NCBI GenBank assembly: GCA_020073165.1
Contig: JAIQFP010000007.1
Coordinates: forward strand, 147,205 to 211,204
Length of the DNA stretch: 64,000 bases
Direction: 5' to 3'
Origin: Terriglobia bacterium
Lineage (GTDB): Bacteria > Acidobacteriota > Terriglobia > Terriglobales > Acidobacteriaceae
A program made the position numbers and the translations under genes. Below the pieces are notes generated by a model. That model was not told where the DNA came from, ran no database searches, and worked only from the letters and a program-made list of their open reading frames with translations. Shown here piece by piece: positions 1 through 8,634 of the stretch. Every line of letters begins with the position of its first letter. Position 1 is the first letter of the stretch.

Positions 1-356
1 TGCCCACCCAACTCGATGACCGAATACACCTCGGGATGCATCTTCTCGACGGCCAGCGAAACCGCGGTCACTTCCTGCACAAACTTGGCACCAATTTGCT
101 CAGCAATCGAGCCGCCGCCTGATCCCGTCAGGAACATGCGGGTGTTGTGCCGGCTGATGCCGACGTCGCCTTCCATGCGGCGCAGAAATTCCAGCGTCTT
201 CTCCGGCTGCTTGGTCTCGTGGCGCTGGTAGTCCTGCCAGAGAATCTCATCCGTGGCCGCGTTGACCACAACAGCCTTTACCGTGGTAGAGCCCACATCA
301 AGCCCGACCATGAATTTCGCGTCGCGATCGTGACCGTGTACCAGGTGGTCTGACAT
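1..356 (-). CDS. BadF/BcrA-type CoA-enzyme activase ATPase, N-terminal part
   Basis: The gene runs off the left edge, so only the first ~118 residues are visible. The start is the ATG at 354-356. After a short polar leader the protein reads MVGLDVGSTTVKAVV, the phosphate-1 loop of the ASKHA (actin/hexokinase) ATPase fold, and later has TGSGGGSIAE. That combination is typical of the BadF/BadG/BcrA/BcrD activases, which hydrolyse ATP to inject an electron into 2-hydroxyacyl-CoA dehydratases or benzoyl-CoA reductases. The dehydratase-like gene lies directly upstream on the same strand, 106 nt away, so the two are probably one functional pair. The substrate cannot be deduced. Confidence 0.85.
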   Translation of the reverse strand, partial: MSDHLVHGHDRDAKFMVGLDVGSTTVKAVVVNAATDEILWQDYQRHETKQPEKTLEFLRRMEGDVGISRHNTRMFLTGSGGGSIAEQIGAKFVQEVTAVSLAVEKMHPEVYSVIELGG

Positions 357-370
357 TCGGCTTTCCTTTC

Positions 371-467
371 AACTGAGAACTGATATCTGACAACAGAGAA
401 CTGGGTTTCTTAAACGATTTTGGGAACTGACAACCCAGTTGTCAGTTCCCGGTTCTCGGTTCTCAGT
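371..467. repeat. period-7 degenerate repeat arrays with a 12-bp inverted repeat
   Basis: Two short arrays with a 7-bp period: 371-405 (units such as AACTGAG, AACTGAT, AACTGGG) and 426-467 (ACTGACA, ACCCAGT, TGTCAGT, TCCCGGT, TCTCGGT, TCTCAGT). The second ends inside the stop codon of the dehydratase gene. Positions 422-433 and 439-450 form a perfect 12-bp inverted repeat with a 5-nt loop. No T-run follows on either strand, so it is not a standard terminator, although it could act as an mRNA-stabilising hairpin between the two genes. Confidence 0.7.
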
Positions 468-2256
468 CGCCGCTGGCGGCTGCGGGAACCTGGACTCCAG
501 GGACCCGCGAGCGCTTCCAGAAGCGCGTGTCTTTGTTGATGCGGTCGCTCACATGCAGCACGAACTGCGCTGCGGTCCCAGTCACGCCCTCGCGGTGCGG
601 AACGTGGTAGAACGGCCGCTTCAGTTCAGGATGCTCAGCGACGTATTCCCGGACTTGCGTAATGGTCTTCCCGGTGGAATGGAGTACCTGCTCGAACTCG
701 CCCTTGGCCTTCACCTTGGCCTCGCCCAGCGCCATCTGCACCCGGCTGTGAGCGTTGACTTCGCCTTCGCCGGAAGTTTCGATGGGCAGGAAAATCATGT
801 CCTTGAACTTGTTGATCACCGCCGACTGCACGCCGTCCGACTGCGACGACGGCATGCACCCGAACGGCTTCAGCGCCAGCACCATGTGGGCCATGCGATG
901 CACCGTGTAGTACACATTCTTGCCCACCTCCAGGTGCCCTTCGCCGCCGCGCGCGAACTGGTTGTAGAACGGATGCGCCATCTCGGCCAGTTCCCTCTGC
1001 GGAACCAGGTGGTGGGTCAGCCCGCCCAGGTGCTTGATGGTGCGATGGTAGAAGAAGTTCCACATCTTCTCGCCCACGCCGATTCCCATCAGCTTCTTAC
1101 GCAATCCCAAGTCATTCGCGAGGTGCTTCTTCAGTTCCCACCACTGCGGATTGCGATACGGACGGTTCACCGGCCACTTGGCCTTGGCATGCGCCTTCGC
1201 CTGGTACATCAGGTAAGCAACCCAGGTGGCGATCGGTTCCACCATCACCTGCGCGCCTTCGCGCTCCAGAAATTGGAACATGTTGAAGTTGCCGTCACCC
1301 TCGGTGATCTGCGCCCAGAACTCGCCCGTGATCTTTACCACCGGCTTCACCTTGGTACGGTCCACCTCAATGGAGTTCATCCGCTCGCGCGCCGTGTGCA
1401 GGGCGTTCAGGTAGTCCTTGCCCCACATGTGCTCGTGCCACTTGCCCAGCACGTTGAAGGTATTGCGCAGGACGGCGTTCTTCTTGAACTTCGGCTTGGC
1501 CCAGTCCGGAGCGATCTGCTCGATCTCGTAGGACTTCCTGTTCTTCAGGTCTTCGCACAAGCCGTCCACAGTCTCGCGGAAAACGCGATTAGTCTCGCCC
1601 GGGTTCACCTCAAACGGACGGATCTGGTAGATCAGGTCGTTCATCACGTCGCCCAGGTGCATGGCGTTCAGCATGCCGAAGCCGAAATCCACCGTGAACT
1701 TGAGCCCGGGCTCGCCAGAAGCCGCTTTGATCCCATCACTGTCCTTGAACAGCAGCACGCGGAAGCCGTCAAAGCCGGCATTCTGCAGCGCGAAGCGGTA
1801 CTCCGCCTCATACATGCCGAAGCGGCACGGCCCGCACGAGCCCGCGGTGAAGAACACGTAGTTGTCCAGAATCTGCTGGCGCGGAATGCCTTCCTTCTCC
1901 AGGAACTGCAGATACTGGACCAGGTTCCCGACCGTGAAATAGGTCGGATTGCACTGCCCGTTGTTGCCGAACTCTTTGCCGGTCTGGAAGGCGGCGACGT
2001 TCGGAACCGGCAGCTTCTCGCAGCGATAGCCGCAGCCCTGGAAGACGGCACGAATCAGGTCTTCGTGCTTCCAGGTGAATCCGCCAAACAAGATTGTGAC
2101 CTTGTTCCGCTCCTCGGCGGTAAAGGCTCGTTCCACCGGTCGATGGAAATGGGTCGGCTGGTCAAGCCCGGCAATCTTGCGCAGGCGCGCGCGCTCGGCT
2201 TCGAGGCGCTGCTTGATTTCTTCATCCTTCTCGATTTGAACGAAATTCGTCGCCAT
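463..2256 (-). CDS. 2-hydroxyacyl-CoA dehydratase (HgdB/D-component)-like protein
   Basis: 597 residues. The start MATNFVQIEKDEE is chosen because GGAGGA lies 6 nt before its ATG; the frame stays open further upstream but without a ribosome site. The sequence contains cysteine motifs spread along the chain (NGQCNP, GSCGPCRFG, FGCMPSSQSD) of the kind that hold the [4Fe-4S] cluster in the 2-hydroxyglutaryl-CoA dehydratase D-component family. Many genomes carry such a protein with an activase but without an obvious fermentation pathway, and the real substrate is often unknown. Here the activase gene follows on the same strand. Family call is good; reaction is uncertain. Confidence 0.75.
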   Translation of the reverse strand: MATNFVQIEKDEEIKQRLEAERARLRKIAGLDQPTHFHRPVERAFTAEERNKVTILFGGFTWKHEDLIRAVFQGCGYRCEKLPVPNVAAFQTGKEFGNNGQCNPTYFTVGNLVQYLQFLEKEGIPRQQILDNYVFFTAGSCGPCRFGMYEAEYRFALQNAGFDGFRVLLFKDSDGIKAASGEPGLKFTVDFGFGMLNAMHLGDVMNDLIYQIRPFEVNPGETNRVFRETVDGLCEDLKNRKSYEIEQIAPDWAKPKFKKNAVLRNTFNVLGKWHEHMWGKDYLNALHTARERMNSIEVDRTKVKPVVKITGEFWAQITEGDGNFNMFQFLEREGAQVMVEPIATWVAYLMYQAKAHAKAKWPVNRPYRNPQWWELKKHLANDLGLRKKLMGIGVGEKMWNFFYHRTIKHLGGLTHHLVPQRELAEMAHPFYNQFARGGEGHLEVGKNVYYTVHRMAHMVLALKPFGCMPSSQSDGVQSAVINKFKDMIFLPIETSGEGEVNAHSRVQMALGEAKVKAKGEFEQVLHSTGKTITQVREYVAEHPELKRPFYHVPHREGVTGTAAQFVLHVSDRINKDTRFWKRSRVPGVQVPAAASGD

Positions 2257-2943
2257 TATCTTCCTCCGGCGTATGGAATTAGGGATGTCTGCTGGAGCCT
2301 TTGAGTGGGATGGCAGGTGGCGGGACGGCCATCGAGTGGAAAGCGGTGTGGAGCAACATGCAGTCTTTGCCCGAGGCCTGGACTCAAGCCCAAGCTCGGA
2401 CACAGTGGAGAGACGTCACGACGCATTGTCGAACTCCCTAGAGCGAACTGCAAGGAGTGTCGAAGCCTTGCACCGGGAAGAAACTCAACCTACAAAAAAT
2501 CGATCTCCCCTGTGCCGGATCTGAGCGATATAACCTGGCAGCCCGCACTACACGCTGCCTATACTTAAGTTGTCCCTAGGGCCGAAGTTGCCACCTACCC
2601 CATGGAGGTGAGCAGTTCGTTTGAGAACCCAGTGGATTTTCCCCTTTTACCAGAAATCGAGGCTGTGATTCAAGGTCAACAGGTATTAGGTAGGCTACAT
2701 CCTCTTGGTTTCGTCTAATTGTGAGACACGAACACGCACAAACCCTCCCCCGGCCCGGCGAGGCCCACCCCAACACCGCTCTCCACTGAACGGCCCCTGT
2801 CGAGGCCCGGAGAGGTGCGACCTCTCAACTGGAAGGGCGAATCCACCCAGTCGAATAGCCACACCGTCCCCCGGGCATGGGCGCTGAACGGTGGCACCGA
2901 ACCAACGCGGCGCACTGTCGGGTCCGCGGCCTGAGCACCGCGG
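2257..2943. other. 687-bp intergenic region, no gene seen
   Basis: The short open frames here lack ribosome sites and have atypical composition. It presumably contains the promoter of the dehydratase/activase pair and the 3' end of the small gene transcribed from the right. I see no convincing promoter, RNA gene or terminator. Confidence 0.5.
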
Positions 2944-3285
2944 CTAGTTCTTGATGATGATCTCTGGATCCACGATCAGTTTGTCTCTGCTGTTCCTGAT
3001 CTCGTACTTGTAGTGGAAGTGAGTCCCCGCTGGTTGCGGCTTGCACTTCTGGCAGATCACGGCGTGCCCGCCGACCGATCCGGATTTCTTGCTGCCGTTC
3101 TTGGGCACCTCGAACTCGGGGTCCTTAAAGGGCGTTCTGTTGTCTAGGAAGTGCACGGTTACTTTGTCAGTAGAAGACCACTCCACCTCGTCGCCGGCAT
3201 CCTTACTCAAGAATATGGGATCCGGAACTACCGTCTTCGTCGCGACGTCAATGCGGGCTTTAACCAAAGTGACTTGCGGTGCCAT
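2944..3285 (-). CDS. small conserved-looking protein of unknown function
   Basis: 113 residues. The start MAPQVTLVKARIDV is fixed by AGGAGGTGGATT directly upstream of the ATG; the longer frame is read-through of the leader. It is rich in beta-type segments, with a CQKC pair at about residue 80 followed by HFHYKYEI, and ends in IIIKN. There is no signal peptide. A small beta-sandwich such as a cupredoxin-like fold is possible, but the usual copper ligands are not evident. It is followed by the kinase region on its left side only by an intergenic gap, and it does not form an obvious operon. Confidence 0.65.
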   Translation of the reverse strand: MAPQVTLVKARIDVATKTVVPDPIFLSKDAGDEVEWSSTDKVTVHFLDNRTPFKDPEFEVPKNGSKKSGSVGGHAVICQKCKPQPAGTHFHYKYEIRNSRDKLIVDPEIIIKN

Positions 3286-3334
3286 AATCCACCTCCTGGA
3301 TAGGGCTGTCTGAATACTTCTCGTTATGTTGAGA

Positions 3335-5971
3335 TCAGTTCGAAAGGGGCCGTTTGTCTGGGTCCGCAGGCTTCTTCTGCCGCAGAAGTTCTTGAAATGG
3401 TTGACTGGATCGCAAGTTGTCGAAGTTGGGGTTGTTACGGATCTGGTCCGCCTGCAGGCCGGCATCGAGCGCCTGCCGCAGCCAGGCTACGGCTCTGCTT
3501 TGATCTCCGAGCTGGTTGGCGACCAACGCGCCGTTGAACCGGACCTCAGGATTGCCCGGAGCCAAGACCAACGCCTGCTTCAGGTCGGCCCGTGCCGCCT
3601 CCTTCTCCCCGAGCATGGCGCGATACAACGAGAGATAGCTCAACAGAATCGGGTTGCGTGGGTTGACGCGTAATTGCTCTTCGCCCAGCGCCAGCGCCAT
3701 GCGATAGGCGGGAACGGATTCCTGACGCCGTCCCGGAATCCAGTAATACGCATCGCCCAGGTTGCCCCACAGGTAGCGTTCGCGCTCATCCATCTTCACA
3801 GCCCGTTCATACGCGAGCGCAGCCTCCGGGAAGCGCCGCAGGTAGAAATACACCGTACCCATCTGGGAATAGGCGTCCGCGGTGGGGCGCATACCGATCG
3901 AACGCTCGCACGGGGGAACCGCATCGGCGTAGCGGCCCAGCGCGATGTAGGCGCCGCTCAGGTTGTTGTAGCCGCGGAAATTGTCCGGAGCCAGTTCGGT
4001 GACTTGGGTGAACTCCCGTGCCGCCTCCTCGTAGCGCCCTTGGCGATACAAGAACCCACCCAGCCAGTTGTAGCCCGCCCAGTATTCCGGGCGCACCCGG
4101 ATGGCGCTGCGATACGTTTTCTCCGCCTCCTCCATTTTGCCCATGTGCTCATAGGCGAAGGCCAGTCCCCGATAGGCGTCGTCGCTGGTGGCATCGGCCT
4201 GCACCGCCCGCTGGAATTCGGTCGCAGCCTCCTCGTACTTTCCGGTGCCGTTGTACACCGTGCCCAGGCAGGCGTAGCCGTAGCCGCCGCTGCCGGCCAG
4301 TTGGCAAGCCTCCAGCGCCTTCGCCACCCACTCGCGGTCATGAGAGACCTCGTATTTCTGCCAGTAGCTCTCGCCCAGCCCGGCGTAGGCCAGGGCAAAC
4401 TTTGGATCGCTCTCCAGCGCACGATGGAAGAGTTCGATCGCACTCTCGACATTCTCCGGCTTCTGGTATTCCTGCAGATAACCGCGGCCGCGCAGATAGA
4501 AGTCATACGCTGCGGGCTGGCTGGTGCCATGCGTCGCGAGTGCATTTCGCTCCTGGGCGTTCAACTCCAGATCCAGAGCATGAACGGCGCTGTCCACCAC
4601 GCGGTCTTCCAACACAAAAGGATCGGCGGTATCGGCCGTAATCGTGTCGGCACGCAGCACCCGCTGGGTGCGCGCATCCACCAGGTTGTAGACCACGCGC
4701 GTCCTCGACCCGGATTGATGAAAGCTGCCCTCCAGCACCAGGTTCACTCCCAGCTCGGACCGCGCCTGCGCCACCGAAGCGGTGGACAGCTTCCCGATTT
4801 CGCTCGGAGACACCACCTGAATGGGATACCGGTCGGTGAGTTGCGTCAGCTTGGCGGTCAGGGTTTGAGTCAAGCCTCGAGAGAAAGCGCGTGCTTCGGG
4901 ATCGTCCGCGGCAGGCACGAATGGCAGGACCGCGAGGTTTTTCTTCTCCGGCAGAGGTGGCTTGGTTGGCCAGGGGATCGTCGAAAGCGCCAGCACCACC
5001 AACAGCAGGGCGAGGCTGGGGCGAGTTGCGCTCTTCAACGGCCGTCGAATCTGCGGGTGGCTCAGCCATAACGACTGATGGCTCACGTCCCCCTGCAGCA
5101 CGCGCAGATCCACCAGCAGATCGGCAGCGCTGGCGTAGCGCCCCCTCGGATCCTTCGCCAGCATTCTCGAAACAATCCGCTCCAATCCCTCCGGCACTCC
5201 GTCCACCAGCTTTCCCATGGGCGGAGGCTGATGATGCAAAATGTGGTCCGTCGTCCCAATCAGTCGCTTGGTCTCGAAGGGGTGCTGCCCGGTCAGCATC
5301 TCGTAGAACACAATCCCCAGAGAGAAGATGTCCGCTCGACCGTCCATCTCCTGCTCCAGCAGTACTTCCGGAGCCATGTAGCCTGGGGTACCGACACAGC
5401 CCAGGCTCTGGCTCTCCGCGCTGGCTGTCATTGCCACCGGGTCAGACACCGGGAGGCGCCGCGCCAGGCCAAAGTCGAGGATTTTGACGTGGTCGGCCCC
5501 GGTGAGCATGATGTTGTCCGGCTTGAGGTCACGATGAACGATGCCTTTCTGCTGCGCTTCGACGAGCGCCTCCGCACTCTGCACGGCTATGTGGAGAAAG
5601 GAATCCAGGGTCAGGTGGCCTGCACTCTGTAGCCGCCGCCGCAGCGTAACGCCTTCGACGTACTCCATCACCAGAAAGAGTTCGTCGCGGTCTTCGACCA
5701 CGTCGTAAACGCTCGCGATGTGCTCTGAACTGAGGGCGGAAGCGCGCTGCGCTTCTCTCAGGATGCGACGCCGAGCCTCGGGGTCACTGCGCAGCTTCTG
5801 GTTTACGCGCTTGAGAGCCACCGGGCGCTGCAGCTTGGTGTCCTCGGCGTAATAAACCTCTCCCATGCCGCCGGCGCCCAGCTTGGAGCGGATGACGAAC
5901 CGGCCTACCCGGCTGCCCGCCAGATCCTCGGGGGGAGGAAATAGTATCGGTGCTCTGCGGGCAGTGCTCAT
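3335..5971 (-). CDS. Ser/Thr protein kinase with TolB-like and TPR domains
   Basis: 878 residues from the ATG at 5969-5971. Residues ~24-290 are a complete Hanks-type kinase: GAGGMGEVY at about 32-40, the ATP-binding lysine in VALKRV at about 54, HRDLKPDN, DFGLA and GTPGYMAPE. One transmembrane segment (SLALLLVVLALSTIPW) follows near residue 350. The outside part begins with NLAVLPF, the start of the TolB/FlgO-like domain common in such kinases, and then carries about eight TPR units to the C-terminus. This layout is frequent in Acidobacteriota and suggests a membrane sensor kinase. All catalytic residues are present. The ligand and targets are unknown. Confidence 0.93.
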   Translation of the reverse strand: MSTARRAPILFPPPEDLAGSRVGRFVIRSKLGAGGMGEVYYAEDTKLQRPVALKRVNQKLRSDPEARRRILREAQRASALSSEHIASVYDVVEDRDELFLVMEYVEGVTLRRRLQSAGHLTLDSFLHIAVQSAEALVEAQQKGIVHRDLKPDNIMLTGADHVKILDFGLARRLPVSDPVAMTASAESQSLGCVGTPGYMAPEVLLEQEMDGRADIFSLGIVFYEMLTGQHPFETKRLIGTTDHILHHQPPPMGKLVDGVPEGLERIVSRMLAKDPRGRYASAADLLVDLRVLQGDVSHQSLWLSHPQIRRPLKSATRPSLALLLVVLALSTIPWPTKPPLPEKKNLAVLPFVPAADDPEARAFSRGLTQTLTAKLTQLTDRYPIQVVSPSEIGKLSTASVAQARSELGVNLVLEGSFHQSGSRTRVVYNLVDARTQRVLRADTITADTADPFVLEDRVVDSAVHALDLELNAQERNALATHGTSQPAAYDFYLRGRGYLQEYQKPENVESAIELFHRALESDPKFALAYAGLGESYWQKYEVSHDREWVAKALEACQLAGSGGYGYACLGTVYNGTGKYEEAATEFQRAVQADATSDDAYRGLAFAYEHMGKMEEAEKTYRSAIRVRPEYWAGYNWLGGFLYRQGRYEEAAREFTQVTELAPDNFRGYNNLSGAYIALGRYADAVPPCERSIGMRPTADAYSQMGTVYFYLRRFPEAALAYERAVKMDERERYLWGNLGDAYYWIPGRRQESVPAYRMALALGEEQLRVNPRNPILLSYLSLYRAMLGEKEAARADLKQALVLAPGNPEVRFNGALVANQLGDQSRAVAWLRQALDAGLQADQIRNNPNFDNLRSSQPFQELLRQKKPADPDKRPLSN

Positions 5972-6256
5972 AGTTGAACACCCGCATTGCTGATCACTTG
6001 ACGCTGTGATCTCAAGTGACTGGGAATGTGCGGCCCAAATCCGCGGCGCAGTCAAACCTGGTGACACACGTGGCGGACGTGGACTCCAAACAACTACCGT
6101 TCGACCGGGCCGATTTCACATTCATTCTCTCGCAGACCGCGAGGGCAAAGGGGACCAGCCCCAAAATTAGGGGCGCGGGGTTCCCAGAATGGGAAAAACA
6201 GAGACGGTTCCGTAAAATGAAGCCACCGCTCTTTGTATCTTGCTGGAGCTCCACCG

Positions 6257-6580
6257 ATGAAGAACTTCTTCCACGCATTTGACTTGCTGCAGCAGCGTAC
6301 CCAACTGGGTAAGCTGTACCTGGAATTTCTCCGCGTCCCCGCGATGAGCGCGGGCTTCTATGTGGTCCCTGCGGGGGGCACTGACCCGCAAAAACCCCAT
6401 AAGGAAGATGAGGTGTATTACGTGGTCCGCGGCCGCGCCCGCATGCGGGTGGGCTCGGAAGACCAGGCGGTGAACGAAGGCAGCATCATCTTCGTGGCCG
6501 CCAACGTCGAGCACCGCTTCTACGACATCGAGGACGAGTTGGTCGTGCTGGTTTTCTTCGCCCCCGCCGAGAGCAGTTGA
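6257..6580 (+). CDS. small cupin-domain protein
   Basis: 107 residues. The ATG at 6257 has GGAG 8 nt upstream; an in-frame TTG at 6233 is less likely. A single conserved beta-barrel (cupin_2) fills the chain: PHKEDEVYYVVRGRARM gives the H/E metal-ligand motif 1 and ANVEHRFYD gives the second histidine. A metal-binding cupin is therefore likely, but substrates of such small stand-alone cupins range from sugars to oxidised metabolites. Transcribed divergently from the kinase. Confidence 0.85.
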   Translation: MKNFFHAFDLLQQRTQLGKLYLEFLRVPAMSAGFYVVPAGGTDPQKPHKEDEVYYVVRGRARMRVGSEDQAVNEGSIIFVAANVEHRFYDIEDELVVLVFFAPAESS

Positions 6581-6613
6581 TCCGGTCACCGCCATCGGCA
6601 CAATCGGGGCGGA

Positions 6614-7390
6614 CTACACTGCCGCTTCCTTGCCCGGAATCCAGTAAATCTCTTCCTTCAGCACTTCTTTGCTGAAACCGATCCGCTTCAGGATGCCCTT
6701 GCCGTGCTCAATCATATCCGGATGTCCGCACAGGTAGCCGACGGCATTAGAGCCGTTCAGGCCCCACATGTCAGCATACTTGCGTATGACGTCATCTACG
6801 CGGCCGGTTTCGCCCTTCCATTTCTCGTCCTCCCAGGGACGGCTGACCATGGGCACATACTTCAGCCAGGGCACTTCGCTCGCGAACTTCTGCAGTTCCT
6901 CGAGATAGCCAAACTCCCACGAGCGGCTGGCGCCGTTCAACAGAAAGAGTTTTTGCTCCCCCGCGAACTTGCCTTCTTTCCAATCTTTGTAGAGCGTGCG
7001 CACGTAGCTCACGAACGGCGCAATCCCAGTGACCGTACACACCAGCAGATGGTTGGTGCGGCCGCTCTTGGTGTCCAGCGTGAACCGCCCCTTGGAGGCC
7101 TTGCGCATGAGCAGTTCGTCGCCCAGTTGTAACTTGTAGAGCTTTGGCGTCAGTTCCCCCTCAGGAACTAGTTCAAAGAAGAATTCGATCTCATTCTCAT
7201 ACGGCGAAGAAACAATGGAATAAGGCCGCTCCGAGCGCTTGTCGGGACCATCCACGCCCAGCGTTGCATATTGACCGGGAGCAAACTTGAACTCACCCCC
7301 CGCCTGGATGCGGATCATCCACAGGTCGGGAGCAAAATCCACCCGCTTGGTAATCTTGGCGTGGTAGAACTTCTCATCGGCTGTGGCCAT
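6614..7390 (-). CDS. ferredoxin/flavodoxin-NADP+ reductase-like flavoprotein
   Basis: 258 residues, starting at the ATG preceded by GAGGTGAAGT. The N-terminal half is an FAD-binding barrel with RPYSIVSS at about 55-62. The C-terminal half is the NAD(P)-binding domain, with TGIAPFVSYVRTL at about 121 and a GYLCGHPDMIE segment that ends near the nicotinamide. Size and motifs fit the Fpr-type ferredoxin-NADP reductases, which move electrons between NADPH and ferredoxin or flavodoxin in the cytoplasm. It lacks the terminal aromatic residue of many Fpr proteins and ends in KEAAV. Confidence 0.87.
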   Translation of the reverse strand: MATADEKFYHAKITKRVDFAPDLWMIRIQAGGEFKFAPGQYATLGVDGPDKRSERPYSIVSSPYENEIEFFFELVPEGELTPKLYKLQLGDELLMRKASKGRFTLDTKSGRTNHLLVCTVTGIAPFVSYVRTLYKDWKEGKFAGEQKLFLLNGASRSWEFGYLEELQKFASEVPWLKYVPMVSRPWEDEKWKGETGRVDDVIRKYADMWGLNGSNAVGYLCGHPDMIEHGKGILKRIGFSKEVLKEEIYWIPGKEAAV

Positions 7391-7653
7391 ACTTCACCTC
7401 GCAGTTTCGGTCAGCAACCCTCGCTTAGTTTACAGGAGTCCAGGGCAGCGCCGCTGCCGGAACCACGAGCGACGATCTCCGCAACCCCATTTTGGGGAAC
7501 CTAAACTCACACCGCCTCGTATCGACCACCATGTCGCTCGTTGACAGCCCCCGCTGTGCAGCTATATCGTTTGTTTTCCGTAATTCCACCGCTCTTGCAT
7601 CCAGCAACGGGTTGCAATCCGTTGTGCATTCGCGGAATCCTCAAGGAGAAATC

Positions 7654-8457
7654 ATGTTTCGGAAGCTCTGTGTGAGTATGGTTTTCGTTGTCCTCCTGGC
7701 ACCGGCCGTCCTGGCCCAAACGGTGGACGAAATCGTCGCCAAGAACATCGAAGCGCGCGGCGGCCTGGACAAGATCAAGTCGGTACAAACTATGCGCGCA
7801 ACCGGCAAGATGGAGTTCGGTCCCATGGAGGCCCCCGGACTCTACGTCCAGAAGCGTCCGGACATGGCGCGCCTGGATTTCACGATACAGGGACTCACGG
7901 CAACCCAGGCCTACGACGGCAAGTCCGGCTGGGCCATCATGCCCTTCACCGGCAAGAAGGATCCTGAGGCCATGACGGCTGACGACACCAAGGAGATGCA
8001 GGAAGAGGCTGACATCGATGGGCCTCTCGTGGATTACAAGGCCAAAGGCAACCAGGTGGAACTGGTGGGTAAGGAAAAGGTCGAGGGAACCGACGCCTAT
8101 AAGCTGAAAGTGACTCTGAAAAACGGTGACGTGAAGTACATCTATATCGATAGCGACAGCGGTCTGGAAATCAAGGAAGAATCCAAGCGCATGGTGCGCG
8201 ACACTGAGCAGGAGACCGAGACTTCCCTCAGCGACTACCGCGAAGTCAACGGCCTCATGTACGCCTTTGCCAGCCAAACCGGTTTGAAGGGCAGCCCGCA
8301 GGTGCAGAAGTTGACCATCGAGAAGATCGAGCTGAATGTTCCGGTCGACGATGCCACCTTCAAGATGCCCGCGGTCGCACCCAAGCCGGCGGCTGCGCCT
8401 GCCGCCAAGCCAGATGCCAGCAAGCCGGAAGAAAAGAAGGAACCACCCAAGAACTAG
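7654..8457 (+). CDS. secreted LolA-like outer-membrane lipoprotein-sorting family protein
   Basis: 267 residues; ATG with AAGGAGAAATC upstream. A signal peptide (MFRKLCVSMVFVVLLAPAVLAQ) is followed by VDEIVAKNIEARGGLDKIKS, the usual beginning of LolA-like proteins annotated as outer membrane lipoprotein-sorting proteins. A beta-strand-rich body follows, with a proline/alanine/lysine-rich tail (AVAPKPAAAPAAKP) of low complexity. The fold suggests binding of a lipid or lipoprotein in the periplasm, but these secreted homologues are usually not the essential LolA and their clients are unknown. Confidence 0.7.
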   Translation: MFRKLCVSMVFVVLLAPAVLAQTVDEIVAKNIEARGGLDKIKSVQTMRATGKMEFGPMEAPGLYVQKRPDMARLDFTIQGLTATQAYDGKSGWAIMPFTGKKDPEAMTADDTKEMQEEADIDGPLVDYKAKGNQVELVGKEKVEGTDAYKLKVTLKNGDVKYIYIDSDSGLEIKEESKRMVRDTEQETETSLSDYREVNGLMYAFASQTGLKGSPQVQKLTIEKIELNVPVDDATFKMPAVAPKPAAAPAAKPDASKPEEKKEPPKN

Positions 8458-8480
8458 CCGGCTGAATTTGGCCGCGCTCT

Positions 8481-8505
8481 GCGGGACCGGTTCGTCCGGT
8501 CCTGC
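8481..8505. repeat. GC-rich hairpin between two secreted-protein genes
   Basis: A 10-bp stem with one G-T pair around a TTCGT loop, core GGACCGG / CCGGTCC. No T-run follows, so it is not a clear terminator; it may be a repeated extragenic hairpin. Confidence 0.45.
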
Positions 8506-8634
8506 AGACGCCGTGATGTCCCGGGCCTCGATGTCGCTGAGTGTTCAGTACAACATCTGACCATGCGATTCTTCATCGCAGTCGAACAATCCGCTTTCCG
8601 CCATCACAATTCCATTTCATTGCGAGGTTCAAAC

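Noticed and set aside
422..450. 12-bp hairpin read as terminator of the dehydratase gene
   Set aside because: No T-run on either strand, and the following activase gene should be co-transcribed; explained by period-7 repeats.
439..2304. 621-codon plus-strand frame opposite the dehydratase gene
   Set aside because: Shadow of a real gene with clear Cys motifs and ribosome site on the minus strand; composition rich in His, Val, Arg as expected for reverse reading.
3674..5071. 465-codon plus-strand frame opposite the kinase gene
   Set aside because: Kinase and TPR motifs lie on the minus strand; the other is a shadow.
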